DNA of 64,000 nucleotides, taken from the NCBI RefSeq assembly GCF_040802235.1, contig NC_133174.1, forward strand, positions 137,693,213 to 137,757,212. Direction: 5' to 3'. The stretch's first letter is position 1, and the number at the start of each line of letters is the position of its first letter. Shown piece by piece: positions 9,746 to 22,035 of this stretch. The notes beneath the pieces were generated by a model that was given only the letters and a program-made list of their open reading frames with translations, searched no databases and was not told the DNA's origin. The position numbers and the translations under genes were made by a program. The DNA is from Manis javanica. Taxonomy: Eukaryota; Chordata; Mammalia; Pholidota; Manidae.

Positions 9746-10396
9746 AGAGCAAATCAACAGCCCTTAGACGGAAGGCTGTGGGACTCGGGCTAAGGGCATT
9801 TTGCTCATGCAGTTACCACTCTTCACATTTTATATTTCACTGAGATTGATTTCTCAAAAGGAGCTTCCCAGAAATAGTTTCCACAGCTAGAAGAACCCAG
9901 ACCCACCTGGTGTGGGCTTAGCAGCAGCCCGTTCCCATTGGCCTGTTGGACACCGTGAGACCGAGGGTGCGGAAGGGATGGCACACAGGCAGCTAAGGGT
10001 AGCAGGGCCACCTTGGTTAATATTTACCCACTGAAGCTGTACTGGGCAGCCTGGGTTGGTTAGGCTGCTGCGTGCAGAAGCGCCAGGGCTGCTGCTGAAA
10101 TCGCTGTGTGAGAGACGTGCTTGCCTTGAGAGAAGAGCCGGGACAGCAGGAATGATCCACACTCACCCTCCTCCCTTGTCTAGCGGCATTCTGGAGCTGA
10201 GGGCCCCGGCCCTCATGGCCGCCCTTTCTGAGCAGGTGACAAAAAGGACAAGGAAGCCAAAAAGTGGCCCGTTTCTCTGCTCCGACTGGGCTGGTGTCAG
10301 AGTATGTCATGAAGTGTGTGGAAACTGCTGTGGTCTGTCCCTCCTCTTCTGAGAGAAGGCTACATAAAGGGTCTGGAAAGCCCTGATAGAAGGCCT
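9746..10396. other. Intergenic DNA, nothing recognised
   Basis: No coding, RNA or repeat signal that I can name. Confidence 0.35.
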
Positions 10397-10790
10397 TTCT
10401 AGAGCTGCTGGAACAATGTCCTACAGACTGAGTGTGGTTCAGTAACAGAATTTTATTGTCTCAGTTCTACAGGCTAGAAGTCCAAAATCAAGGTGATGGC
10501 AGGGTAGAGCTGTCTGTGGAAGTTCCAGAGGAGGAGGCTCACTTATTCAGTCCCGCTTCTGGTTGCCTCACATGTTCCTTCGCTTGTGGCCACATCACTG
10601 CAATCTCTACCTCCGTCTTCACACGGCCCTCTTCTCTGCATGTCGGGGTCCTCTCCCCTTCTTATGAGAGCATGAGATCCTTAACTACATACATCTGCAA
10701 AAATTCCGTTTTCAAATAAGGTCACATCCTGAGTTTCTGGGTGGGCATTCTGTGGGGGGAGGGGACACGACACTATTTAACCCACCACAT
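10397..10790 (-). repeat. MLT1-type MaLR LTR, antisense
   Basis: The reverse complement of an MLT1-like LTR is recognisable: 'ctacaggctagaagtccaaa', 'atctctacctccgtcttcac', then 'aataaggtcacatcctgag'. MaLR LTRs are ancient non-autonomous ERV-L relatives. Confidence 0.75.
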
Positions 10791-11795
10791 GCTTCTAACT
10801 GAACACTGCACCGATGTGGCCATTTCAGAAATGATCTTCATTAGATTTGATTTGTAGGGCTTTTACAGATTGAGAGAAATGTGTTTCAACATACCTCCCA
10901 TTGTCACCAAATTCCCCTTGGAAGGGGTAACCACAGAAACACACCCTGTTCATTTCTGTGTGCCAGTCCCCAGAACGTTACCAGGTATCTCGTAGGTGCT
11001 CAATAAATATTTGCTGGATGAATGAATATAATGAAACCCACTGAATGGCCAAACAGACTTGCCCCTTCAGCTGAGAGAGGCTGACCATAGGCACAAAGTC
11101 CTAGGTTTTCCCAACGTTTTACAAAAGGCATTTTTCCCCATGAATCTGACAAGCAGAAAAGCAGTCCGAGCTCAGACCTTCTGGTTTGCTCTGCCCACCC
11201 TCTGGGCTGTCCCCAGAGTACTTTCTGAAGCATCAGGAGCCTTGTGGAAACCCCTGCTGTAGGTCCGGAATCAAAGGCAAATGAAATCATTAAGTGCAGG
11301 TGATGCATCACAGCACTAGGCATTGACAGCCTCCCAGAAAGTCCACTCTGGAAAAGTAAGCAGCTTTTTGTTCCATTCCACAAGCCCCTGCTGAGCGTCA
11401 GCCTACACAGAGTATTCTAATAGAGTGCAGGTGCTATCCTGCAAGCTGAGGGTGAAATGCTTAGAGAGTGAGGAAGTACCCTTTCTATTAAAGTGACCTT
11501 ATTGTTTTCAGGGGGCATATGTTGTTTTCTTTGATTTCCAAAAGGCAAGTGCAACATGAAAAAAGATTTTTCTGTAACTCTGAGGTGGGGGGAAACAAAG
11601 CCAAGAAAAAAGCATTGTCTATCTCTAACTGGACTATACTGAAGGCCTGGGCTGCCAGGGTTACTGTTTGGAAACAGATCATGCTGCACTCCAGCTTACC
11701 CACTGGTAATAATTCCCCATGACCTTCAGGATACTCTAGACTCTTGAGCATGGCATGCTTTCGCAGTTCTTACCAACTTCTGCCTCACTGCTAAG
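10791..11795. other. Intergenic DNA with an L2/MIR-like tail
   Basis: At about 10,965-11,030 'tgctcaataaatatttgctg' followed by GAATGAAT is the common end of an old L2 or MIR-type repeat. The rest is unassigned. Confidence 0.4.
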
Positions 11796-12212
11796 GGCTG
11801 TATTGTGTCCTTCCCAATGCTGCTGAAGTCCTAAACCCCAGTACCTGTAAATGTAACCTTATTTGGAAATAGGGTCTTTTCAGATGATCAAGTTAAGATG
11901 AGGTCATTGGGTGGACCTAGTCCAATATGACTGGTGTCCTCATAAAAAAGGGGACATGTGACCATGGAGACAGATGCACATGGGGAGGATGCCGGGTGAA
12001 GATCCATGGGATGCTGGCACAAGCCAAGCAAGCACGTAGCGGCTAGCAGAGAGGCCTGGACCAGATCCTTTCCCAGAACTTGCACAGGGATATGGCCCTG
12101 CTGGCAGCTTGACCTCAGAATGCTGGCCTCCAGAACTAAGAGAGGATAAATTTCTGTTGCTTCAGCCCCTCAGAGTGTTGCATTTTGTAATACAGCCCTA
12201 GCACACGAATGC
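11796..12212 (+). repeat. MLT1-type MaLR LTR
   Basis: Sense-orientation MLT1 text: 'ccttatttggaaatagggtc', 'aagttaagatgaggtcattg', 'atgactggtgtcctcataaa', 'agaggcctggaccagatcct', 'aaatttctgttgcttcagcc'. It lies 1 kb from the antisense copy at 10,397-10,790, so the two form an inverted pair. Confidence 0.85.
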
Positions 12213-12965
12213 CCTCGCCTTTCGTCCCCATCCCTCCCATCCTCAGTCCTACAATCTAACTGCTCTGTTCCCTAAATGCCCCCTGCATGCTTGCCATCAC
12301 ATGCCTTGGCAGAGGGGAATCACACATCCAGTTTACCAGGGACAGCCCCAGTTTATGCCTGTTATCCCAGCACAATAATGAATAGCGCCCCTTTCAAAGG
12401 CATCTCAGTCTGGACTATATATTCTGTAGTCACCCTAGCGTTTGTCTGTGCTGGCTCTTGGTGACCCTCCTCTCCTTTTCTACCTGGTAAACGCCTACTC
12501 ATCAGTCAAAGCCCATCCCAAGCATCGCTGCTTCTGGACAACATACCCCATGTTAGCCAAGTTGCCATCAGTTTGACCTCTGTGTTCCCCGGGAAGTTTA
12601 CACATTTCCAGCCCACAGTGCGTGTCACTATATCATGTCAGCTCAAAAGTGCCCTTCTCAGGATGCCCCCTTTACATCCTGACTGGCCCAGGGCCCTGGC
12701 CACTGCTCTCAGTGTCCTGGACTCTCCTCCCTGAAGTCCAGGCTGCAATTAGTTATTTGAGGGAGTTCATATCCATTACAGTGATCCATTACTTGCTCCT
12801 AACTAGGGGTGGTGGGCTCCACGTCGGTGTGTAAGCACTTGTCCTTCCTGTAAAGCTGTCATCTCTTGCCTGTCCTGGCTGTGTCCCAATCCCCTCTGTG
12901 TCGCCCTTGGCACCTAATACTGTGTGTAGAGCATCAGAGGTGCTCAATGCCTGTTTATTGAAAGA
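12213..12965 (-). repeat. Probable L2 fragment, antisense
   Basis: Phrases such as 'tactcatcagtcaaagccca' and 'agaggtgctcaatgcctgtt' fit a decayed L2 in reverse orientation. Boundaries are uncertain. Confidence 0.45.
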
Positions 12966-13449
12966 GTGTGTAATTTAATTTAAGTGGCTGAACAATACTG
13001 AGTCAAAAAAGGGTACTATATTTGCTTCCCTCCTTGAAGGGATGCCATGTGATAATGGGGTCTTTCTGGACAATGAACACAAGTGGGACCATCATAGGTC
13101 TCAAAGTGATGGTCCAACCAAGTGGCATCATTCCTGTAGTCCACTGCAGTGTGGGGGAAGGTGTGGGAATGGTCCATTTCACCGTCTGATCCAGACAATT
13201 TCAGGTGAGAGTGGTTGTGGAAACACACGTCTGACAACACCACCTCATGTGTATTTAGCAACTCAGAGCTTTTAAAAGGTTTTCACTTACAAGAGCTACA
13301 TTGAGTCTCGCAACACCTCTATGAACTGGCCAAAGCAAAGAAAGGAGCACCGTGAGCTGCCTTTATTGAAAAGGGTCAAACAGTATGTCTTCAAAGCCAT
13401 GCTGGTGGCTGTCCAGGAGGAAGCTTGAGTTTATAGTTGAAAACTAGGT
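12966..13449. other. Unassigned sequence with a perfect 9-bp hairpin
   Basis: GGACCATCA (about 13,087-13,095) and TGATGGTCC (about 13,108-13,116) form a perfect inverted repeat with a 12-base loop. Open frames of about 80 codons occur on both strands but match nothing I know. The right part (about 13,270-13,350) resembles an antisense MIR. Confidence 0.35.
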
Positions 13450-13600
13450 TTCTGGTCCTGGCACTGCCACCTACTAGCACGGTTCCCCTGAGTTACCCAC
13501 AGTCTCTCTGAGCCTTGGTTTCTTCATCTGTAAAAAAGGGATGATCACCTCATTTATTCGTCTTTAAATGCTGTTGTGTGGACCAGATAAGAGGGGTTGA
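13450..13600 (+). repeat. MIR SINE
   Basis: 'tgagccttggtttcttcatc' followed by 'tgtaaaaaagggatgatcac' is the MIR core. Confidence 0.8.
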
Positions 13601-13671
13601 GAGGTGTGCTTGGGGAACTCAGAAGCAGTGGATACATTAGGGGTTATCCAAGATGGCCCTCCTAATGAACC

Positions 13672-15112
13672 TGGAGAGAAAAGACAAAGAAAAAGCATGG
13701 TATTGGCACCAGGATAGACATATGGATCAATCGAATAGAATTGAGAGCCCAGAAATAAACACATACACATATGGTCATTGATTTTCAACATGGGTGTCAA
13801 GACCATTTAGTGGGAAAAGGACAAATCTTTCCAGAACATGCTCCTAAAACAACTGCATATCCACATGCAAAGTACCAAGTTAAACCCCTACCTCACAACA
13901 CACACAAAAATTACCTCAGAGTGGGTCACAGACCTAGATGTAAGAACTAAAACTATAAAACTCTTAGAAGAAAACACAATGGTAAATCTTCATGACCTTG
14001 GATTTGACAATGTTTTTTTTAAACATGACACCAAAAGCGTAAGTAACAAAAGAAAAAGGTAGGTAAAGATGATTTCATAAAAATGAAAAACATTTGTGTT
14101 TCCACAGAAACCATCCAGTAAATGAAAATGCAACTGACAGAATGAGAGAAAAATCTTGCAAATCACATATCTTTAATGGGCTTGTATCCAGAATATATAA
14201 ATAATTCTTACAACTCAACAATAGAAAGGACAAATAGCCCAGTTTTTAAAAATCGAGCAAAAGATCTGAATAGACATTTCTCCAAAGATGATATGCAAAT
14301 GGCCAGTGAGCTAATGAAAATATGATCAACATCATTAATCACCAGGAAATGCCAATCAAAACTGCAATGAAGTAGTACGTCACACCCACTCAGTGGGAGA
14401 GAATCAAAAAGGTGAACAGTAATAAGTTTTGGGGAGGATGTGGAGTCATGAGGTCCTTGATAATTGCTGGTGGGAATATAAAGTGGTACGGCTTCTTTGG
14501 GAAAAGGTCTGGCAGTTCTTCAAAATGCAAAACAGACAGTTACCATATGATCCAGCAACTCCACTGCTAAGTGTTTGCCCAAGAAAAATGAAAATACAGG
14601 TTCACACAAAAACTTGCACACGAATGTTCATAGAAGCCTTATTCATAAGAGTCAAAATGTGGAAACAACCCAAATGTCCACCTGTGGATGAATGGATAAG
14701 CAAAATGTGGTAGGTATATCCATCCAATGGTGTATTATTCAGCCATAAAAAAGGATGAAGTACTGATGTGTGTTACAAGATGGATGAACATTGGAAACAT
14801 TGTGTGCGGTGAAAGAAGCCAGACATCAAACGCCACATACTGCATGATTCCATTTAGATGAAATGTCCAGAAGAGGCAAATCTAGAGGAAAAGAAAGTAG
14901 ATTGGTAGTTGCCAGGGGATAGTGCAGAGAAAAAAACAGGAAGTTACTGCTCATGAATGTGAGGTTTCTTTGGGGCCTGATGCAATGGTCTGAATTTAGA
15001 TAGCAGGGGTGGTTGTCCAGCTCCGTGAATATGCTAAAAAGCATTGAATTGTACACTTTACCTGGGTGAATTTCATCTAGTATAGAGTATCTCAATAAAG
15101 CTGATAAAACAG
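13672..15112 (+). mobile_element. 5'-truncated L1 (end of ORF2 plus 3' UTR), sense
   Basis: The sequence reads as the last part of L1 ORF2 and its 3' UTR: 'gccagtgagctaatgaaaat', 'catcattaatcaccaggaaa', 'gattccatttagatgaaatg', ending 'tctcaataaagctgataaaa'. Many stops and indels break ORF2, so no working reverse transcriptase is encoded. The subfamily is an old L1M type. Confidence 0.85.
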
Positions 15113-15904
15113 AGAGCACCTGTATTGTGTGCTGGGGGAGGGGCGAGGGAGATGAGGGGCGGGGATTTGGGAGGGGAGCTTAGTCTAAAAGCAGCTTTCC
15201 ATAGGCAGCACTCAGCTGGGCCTTCCTGGTGCTGTACCAGCTGCCTGAACAGCTGCCGGCGCTCTCATTCCCCAGCACCTGGGCTTTGTTCGTGAGCCCC
15301 ATGGCTGAGAAAGGGCAGGTGGGTGGTCTGCGGTGCTCACTAGGAACACCAAGTGTTTTACTCCCCAGGGGCCCAACAGGATCAGGAGTAGGGGTTACAG
15401 GGGTGGCCACGGCTCTGTCCTGCTCCCAAAGCCCCCACCTGAAGACTCCTAAAATAAACAGGCTCCTTTAGGGGGCCATGCACCTGCCCCACATTGGTTG
15501 ATGACCTCTCTGGAATGATCCCTGGAGGCTAACGTCCTCTGACCGGGGAGCACACTTTGCAGAGATCTCTCCTCAGCTCCCCACCCCGGATGGGTGTGAC
15601 CCTTAGGAGGTGGCTTCTAAGGCGATTCCATTGCATCCTGCTGCCCTGCACACCCAGCCTTGCCCCCGTGTGATTTTCTCCTGCGTGGAGAGGAAGAGTT
15701 AGGAAGACACCCTGGGAAAGGACCCCCAACCTCACAATTCCCATAAGTTTTTGGCAGTGACAGAAAGAAGAGGTGGTAATACTTACTTTGGAAAGGACCC
15801 GTGTTCTCCCTTCCCTCATCCTTTACTCCCCAGGAGCCCAAGAGGATCAGGAGTAGGGGTTAGGGGCGTGGCCTATTAATTCCTCATCCCCACCAGGGCA
15901 GTTA
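15113..15904. other. Intergenic DNA containing a 50-bp direct repeat
   Basis: A unit at 15,357-15,408 (TTTACTCCCCAGG followed by CAGGATCAGGAGTAGGGG-type text) recurs at 15,822-15,873 with roughly 90% identity, 465 bp downstream. The DNA between is C-rich and otherwise unassigned. Confidence 0.6.
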
Positions 15905-16920
15905 CTGTTTGTCAACATATGAAAATGTTACAGAATCATTGACTACGTTCTCCATGCTGTACTACTGTCCCTGTGACCACCTTATATCGTTATTCAGAAT
16001 TTTTGTGCTCCTTACCCTCCCCACCCACCCAACCCAACCCCTTCCCCATGTCACTTCTCAGTCAACTGCTGTTTTGTTCCTTGTGTTTTGCTTTGTTTTT
16101 ATATTTCACAAATAAGTGAAATCGTATGGTATTTGTCTTTCTCTGCCTGGCTTATTTCACTGAGCCTAATACTCTCTAGCTCCATCCATGTTGTTGCAAA
16201 TGGGAGGGTTTCTTTTCTTTTTATGGCTGAATAATATTCCATTGTGTATATGTACCACCTCTTCTTCATCCATTCATCTACTGATGGACACTTAGGTTGC
16301 TCCCATATCTTCACTCTTGTAAATAATGCAGCAACAAACATAGGCGTGCATACATCTTTTTGAGTCAGGGATTTTGTTTACTTTAGGTAGATTCCTAGAA
16401 GTGGAATTAGTGGGTCAAATGGTATTACTAGTTTTAGTTTTTTGAGGAACCTCCATACTGCTTTCCACAACGGTTGCACCGACATTCCCACCAACAGTTT
16501 ACGAGGGTTCCCATTTCTCTGCATCCTCGCCAACATTTATTATTTCTTTTCTTTTGCATAGCAGCCATTTTAACTGGTGTGAGGCGATATCTCATTGTGG
16601 TTTTGATTTGCATTTCCCTGATAATTAGTGCGGTGGAGCATCTCTTCATGTGCCTGTTGGCCATCTGCATTTCTTCTTCAGGGAAATGTCTGTTCAGGAC
16701 GTCTGCCTATTTTTTAATTGGGTGATTTGTTTTTTGGGTGTTGAGGGATATGAGTTCCATATATATTTTGGATGTTAACCCCTTATCGGATGAATTGTTC
16801 TCCCACACTATAGGTTGCCTTTTTGTTCTGCTGATGGTCTCCTTTGCTGTACAGAAGCTTTTTAGTTTGATGTAGTCCCACTTGTTCATTTTTTATTTTG
16901 TTTCCCTTGCCTGAGGAGAT
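15905..16920 (-). mobile_element. 5'-truncated L1, antisense, younger of two adjacent copies
   Basis: Reverse-complement L1 text runs from the 3' UTR into ORF2: 'gtatttgtctttctctgcct', 'atggctgaataatattccat', 'tctactgatggacacttagg', 'gaggcgatatctcattgtgg'. It breaks at about 16,920, where an older L1 3' end starts, which implies that this copy landed beside or in the older one. Confidence 0.85.
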
Positions 16921-18660
16921 GTGTTCATCTTAATCATCTTTAAAAGTACACAGTTCAGTAGTGTTAAGTACATTCACACTGTGCAACCCATCTCCAGAAT
17001 TCTTTTCATCCAAAAAAACTGCAACTCTGTCCCTGGTAAGCAACAGTTCTCCATCCCCCTCCCACCCCCTGGCAACCACTATTCTTATTTCTGTCTGTAC
17101 AAACTTGAGGACTCTAGATGCCTCATAGAAGTGGAATTATGCAATACTTAAACTTTAATGTCTGGCTTATTTCATTTGTCCTCAAGTTTCATCCTTGTTG
17201 TAGCATGTGTCAGAATTTCCTTCCTTTTTAAGGCCGAATGGCATTCCATTGTGTGGAGACACCACCTGTTGTTTCTCCAGTCATCCATTGATGGACACCT
17301 GTTTTGCTTCCACCTTTGGGCTATTGTGAATAATGCTGCTGTGAACATGGGTGCACAAATATCTCTTTGCAACCCTGCTTTCAATTCTTTTGAGTGTATA
17401 CCCAGAAGTGGAATTGCTGGATCATATTGTAATTCTGTGTTTAATTTTTTGAGGAGCCACCACACTGTTTTCCATAGTAGCTGCACACTTTACATTTCCA
17501 CTGGTGTACAGGGTTCCAGTTTCTCCACATCCTCATCAACACATGATTTTTTGTTTTTGCTTTTTGGTTTTTTGATAGTAGCCATCCTGATAGGTATGAG
17601 GTGGTATCTCACTGTGGTTTTGATTTGCATTTCCCTGCTGATTAGTGGTGTTGAGCATCTTTTCATGTGCTTATTGGCCATTTGTTTATCTTCTTTGGAG
17701 AAATGTCTATTCAAGTCCCATTTTTAATTGGGTTTTGATTTTTTTGTTATTGAGTTGTAGGAGTTCCTTATACATTCTGGATGTTAATCCTTCATCAGAT
17801 ACATGATTTGCAAATATTTTCTCCCATTCCATAGGTTGTCTATTCACTCTATTGATTGTGTCTTTAATGCACAGAAGTTTTAAATTTTGACGTAGTTGAG
17901 TTTATCTATTTTTACTTTTGTCACCTGAGTTTTTGGTCTCTTATCCAAGGAATGTTTGCTAAATCCAATGTCAAGAAGCTTTTCCCCAGTTTATTTTCTA
18001 AGAGTTTTATAGTTTTAGCTCTTACATTTAGATCTTTGATCCATTTTGGGTTAATTTTTGTATGTGGTGTAAGGTAAGCATATAACTTCATCCTTTAGTA
18101 TGTGGAGATCCAGCGTTCCCAACACTATTTGTTGAAAAGATTGTCCTATTCCCATTGAATGGTCTTGGTGCCCTTGTCAAAAATCATTTGACCACATATA
18201 CAAGGGTTTATTTCTGGGCTCTCTATTCTGTTCCATTGGTCTACATGTCTCTCTTTATGCCAGTACCACACTCTTTTGATTACTGTAGATTTGTACTATG
18301 TTTTAAAACCAGAAAGGGTGACATGTCCAATTTTGTCCTTTTGTTTTTCAGATTGTTTTGGCTACTTGGGATCCCTTCATATGCCATATAAATTTTAGGA
18401 TGGATTTTTCTATTTCTGCAAAAACAATGCCATTGGGATTTTGATAGAAACTGCATTAATCTGTTCATCACTTTGGGTAGTATTGATATCGTAACAATAT
18501 TAAATCTTTGAATCCATGAATATGGAATGTATTTCCATTTATTTGTGTCTTTAATTTTTTTCAGCTATGTTTTGTAGTTTCCAGTATACAAGTCTTTCAC
18601 ATCTTTGGTTAAGGATATTCCTAAGAATTTTATTCTTTTTGATTAATTCATCTTAAATAA
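16921..18660 (-). mobile_element. Older L1, antisense
   Basis: A second L1 restarts from its 3' UTR ('aaaagtacacagttcagtag') and continues through ORF2 ('gatggacacctgttttgctt', 'ggtggtatctcactgtggtt', 'ctctattctgttccattggt', 'tgccagtaccacactctttt'). Fragments of ORF2 are visible in the minus-strand frames but are interrupted by stops. It lies inverted relative to the L1 at 13,672-15,112. Confidence 0.85.
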
Positions 18661-19819
18661 AATTTCATTCAGGTTCAGCAAAAATCTGCTGACATCCAGG
18701 TCTTTCCCCTTTCACTTCTCTCTCTGTCATATGTTCTCTTTCAAGTTTAATCTTGGGTCTCTAAACCTTTCAGTGTTTGAGAAGAAACATACTGTTCACC
18801 TCCAGATGGGTCAGGCCAGCCCCTTAAAATGAAAAGAAAGCTCTTTTTTATATCTGGTTTCAGGAAAACACATTTGAATGTATCATTCAACAGCTCCTCA
18901 TAGAACTTCCTCAAAATCGTTTTTAGCATAAGAAATTGAGTTTTTTTTTTTATAGAACTCATAACTGAGGGCACAGGGTGGGTATCTTGTGTGCTGGCCT
19001 TTCTTCTGAGTAACTTTGGTTGGATTTGTGATCTGACTAGGCCCTGGTGCAGTTTTCCCACTGTGCTGCTTATGGATTAGACCTCAAAGCCATCTCTCAA
19101 CATTTTATATTTGCCTAGAGATGAGGGAGACAAACAGGGCTGGTCCTTGGAAACATTGTGATGTCATAATAATAAGCCCTGCATGTCTGGCCTCTATATT
19201 CAAGAGGCCCCGGGATCGAAATATCTGACTTTCTCTGTGTGTTTTCATGTCCCATTACTTGGCTCGAGCTTCCACCCCGCACCTGGGAAAATAGACTCTG
19301 CTGACCAATGGGGCCTCTCCAAGGAGGCTCCACACTCCACACTGAGTTGCATGAGAAAGTGGAAGGGCAACACCAGCAAGAAGCAATAGCGCTCTCATCT
19401 GCATGTGCGCACGGAGTCCAGGTTGGCGCACGGTGTTCCAAAGCCCAGCCAGATGCAGGCTCACAGGTCACTGGCTGTTCCCAGGGAGAAGGTAGGGAAA
19501 ACTTCTGGGCCCCGGGGTCTGCAAGTGTCCTGCTCCTTCTGTCCAGACTCAGGTCCCAAGCCTCCTCCATCCAGGTAAGCACTCCCTGTCCTGCCCCCAG
19601 GGGGCTGGGCCACCATCTAATCCTGGTGGGGCTTTTCCTTAGCCCCACCCAAGCTCTCGCCTTGTAGCACAACCAGGGCATGTGTAAGGCAAGCTTCACC
19701 ACCCTCTCCTCTCCTCTTCAAGGCCCTGGGCCTCTAAAAAACAAGTAACCAAACAACGGATTGACAATACTGGGCAGCCCCAGGAAGCTTGACTGAGGCT
19801 ACTCCCCAACCCCTGCTCC
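18661..19819. other. Intergenic DNA, nothing recognised
   Basis: Contains a minus-strand open frame of 195 codons (19,115-19,702) with no recognisable domain. Its composition, the overlapping frames on the other strand and the lack of any exon context argue for chance. Confidence 0.4.
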
Positions 19820-20600
19820 TTTATACCGCAGCTTTATTGAAGCATAATTTATCTACAATTGAATGGGTTTGATCAATTGTATACAATCACATAATCACCA
19901 TTACAGTCAAATTATGGAATATTGCCATCACCCCCAAACTTCCCTCTTACCTCTTTGCAGTCAATCTGCTCCCCACACCTCTGGCCCCAGTCAACCATAA
20001 CTCTTTCTGTCACTATGGTTTTGCCTTTCTTCAAACGTAATATAAATGGAATCACACAGTATATAATAGTTCATTATTGGTTCTTTCTGTTAGCATGACA
20101 TTTTTGAGGCTCATTCGTGTTATAACATGTATCAATAGTTCCTTTTTCCTGCTGATTCTTGGCCATTGTATGTACATATCACTGTTCCACCATTCATCAG
20201 TTCATGGGAATTTGAACCACTTATATTTCTATTATGTTAAAGGCTGCTATGACTATTTGAACACGAGCCCTTTAGTGAATGTAAATTTCCATGTTTCTTG
20301 GGTAATACCTAGGATTCGTATTGCTGGGCTGGTTGTATGTTTAACTTTAAATCACTGCCAAACTGTGTCCCAATGTGGCCGCACCATTCTTGAGGCTACA
20401 TTTTTTTAAATTCAGGTATCATTGATAGACAATCTTATGCTCAGGTTTCACATGAACAACATTGCGGTTATTACATTCCCCCCTATTATCAAGTCCCCAC
20501 CACAAACCCGATAACAGTCATTGTCCACCTGCATAATAAGATGTTATAGAGTCACTACATGTCTTCTCTGTGCTATACTTGAGGCTACTTTTTAAACAAA
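19820..20600 (-). mobile_element. Old L1 3' end, antisense, with nested L1 insertion
   Basis: 'agctttattgaagcataatt', 'ggcattttgaggctcattcg'-like and 'cagttcatgggaatttgaac' text is a decayed L1M 3' region in reverse. It is interrupted at 20,400 by a younger L1 tail. Confidence 0.75.
20400..20577 (-). mobile_element. Short 5'-truncated L1 tail with 11-bp target duplication
   Basis: The 178-bp insert starts with a T run and carries the L1 3'-end text 'caggtatcattgatagacaa' and 'ttcacatgaacaacattgcg'. CTTGAGGCTAC flanks it at 20,389-20,399 and 20,578-20,588. The same subfamily lies in sense orientation at 50,507-50,661. Confidence 0.88.
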
Positions 20601-20689
20601 GGGCAGAGGCGGGGAGGGGGAAGCAGAATCACTTTGCTGTTCCTTTAGAGCAGAAGTTAGTTCTAGGTACTTGTGTGTTTACTTTTCAC

Positions 20690-20830
20690 AACAAGCTAAT
20701 GCAGTTGATGTCCCCATTTCACCGACAAGAAAACCGAGGTCTAGAGAGATATACGTGTCCAAAGTCACATGCCTATGCCTAATCAACTGAAGAGCTAAGG
20801 TGTGAGCTCAAGGCTTTCATCCCCATGCCC
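20690..20830 (-). repeat. MIR SINE, antisense
   Basis: 'ccccatttcaccgacaagaa', 'ccaaagtcacatgcctatgc' matches reverse MIR. Confidence 0.65.
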
Positions 20831-22035
20831 AGGGGCTTGCCCCCTGCCCTCTCATCAGCCAACAACCATGAGAAGTGGCATTTAACTCCTTATTTTTAGA
20901 GGAAGAAATGAATGATCAGAGAGGTGAAGTAATTTTCCCAGGGCTAACAGCCTTCCCCTTCTTCTGTAATGTTGCACCTTCCTTTCCTCCTCCCTGGGCC
21001 CAATATAACAAACCTGGTAAAACAAGGTGGTCACAGTCCCTAGCCTGCATCAGGCCGAGGCAGAGTGGGGACTGGAAGGTCAGAGAAGAAGCACCAGGGC
21101 CCATGTGGGGAGTGTGCTAAGGGGGAGAGGCAGGAAACAGGCCATTTACTTTCTCAGGCCTGCTTCTCCCCTGGGAAGCTGGGAATGGGGGAAAGAGGTG
21201 CCCAGGGGTGTAGAGGCTCCTGGTCCTGTCTATTCTCCACCTTAGAACAGGCTGCAGCCCCAAAGGAAAGGAGGTACCTCCAGCCTGTGTCTTAGCAAAA
21301 TCTGGAGGACTTTTGGGGGGATGGGTACAAGATGTCCCACCCAGAAAAGTTATCAAAGAAGCAGCAGCCTTCTGTCACATCTATTACTACTCCTCCCTAT
21401 TGTCCAGGAGCCAGTCATCTCTTCACAGGTCCCCTGCATTTAGGTTGTGTGTGTGTGTGTGTGTGTAAAACACAGGGAAGCCTAAAGAACCCCCATCACA
21501 CACAGACACTCACACACATACTTTGAACTATGAGATGCAGCCCCAGCCTGAGAGATGGCAGGACTGGGTCAAGAATATAGTGGCCTTACCAAGCAAGTCG
21601 GTCACTCCTCCACAGAGCTCAGTCCTTCCAGTTTGGAGTGCTCTCACCTCTTCCCTCACTCGATTCCCACACCTACCCAGGGAGGCAGGCAGGGCAGCAG
21701 TCACAGTTGCCATTTCCTAGGCCAGACGCTGATCTTCTCTACTGGCCCATTCTGCTTGTGTCCTGCCAGAGCTGCAGCTGGGCAGGGGCTGGACCCAGGT
21801 TGGAGGTGCTGGAGAAATCTTCTCCAGTAATTACCTCCTTAGGATGAGGAGTGTCTGCTCTGTAGCTGCCCCCTGCCCCCCTACCATTGAGCAAAGGGTT
21901 TCAGCCTCATCTTTCAACATAGTGCCTACAGTTTGCAAGGTCTCCTGCCCAGCTGCTGTTTTCCCCCCACCTGTCCACATTTCCCCCCATCCTTCTGCTC
22001 CAAGACTCATAGATTATTCAGTAGCCCACCAGGGA
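20831..22035. other. Intergenic DNA with a (TG)n tract
   Basis: A TG microsatellite lies at 21,446-21,466. No gene or named repeat was recognised in the remainder. Confidence 0.4.

Noticed and set aside
17158..17727. 189-codon plus-strand frame
   Set aside because: It is the antisense of L1 ORF2, and L1-encoded fragments are visible on the minus strand.
19115..19702. 195-codon minus-strand frame
   Set aside because: No domain, Kozak support or exon context; opposite strand is open too.
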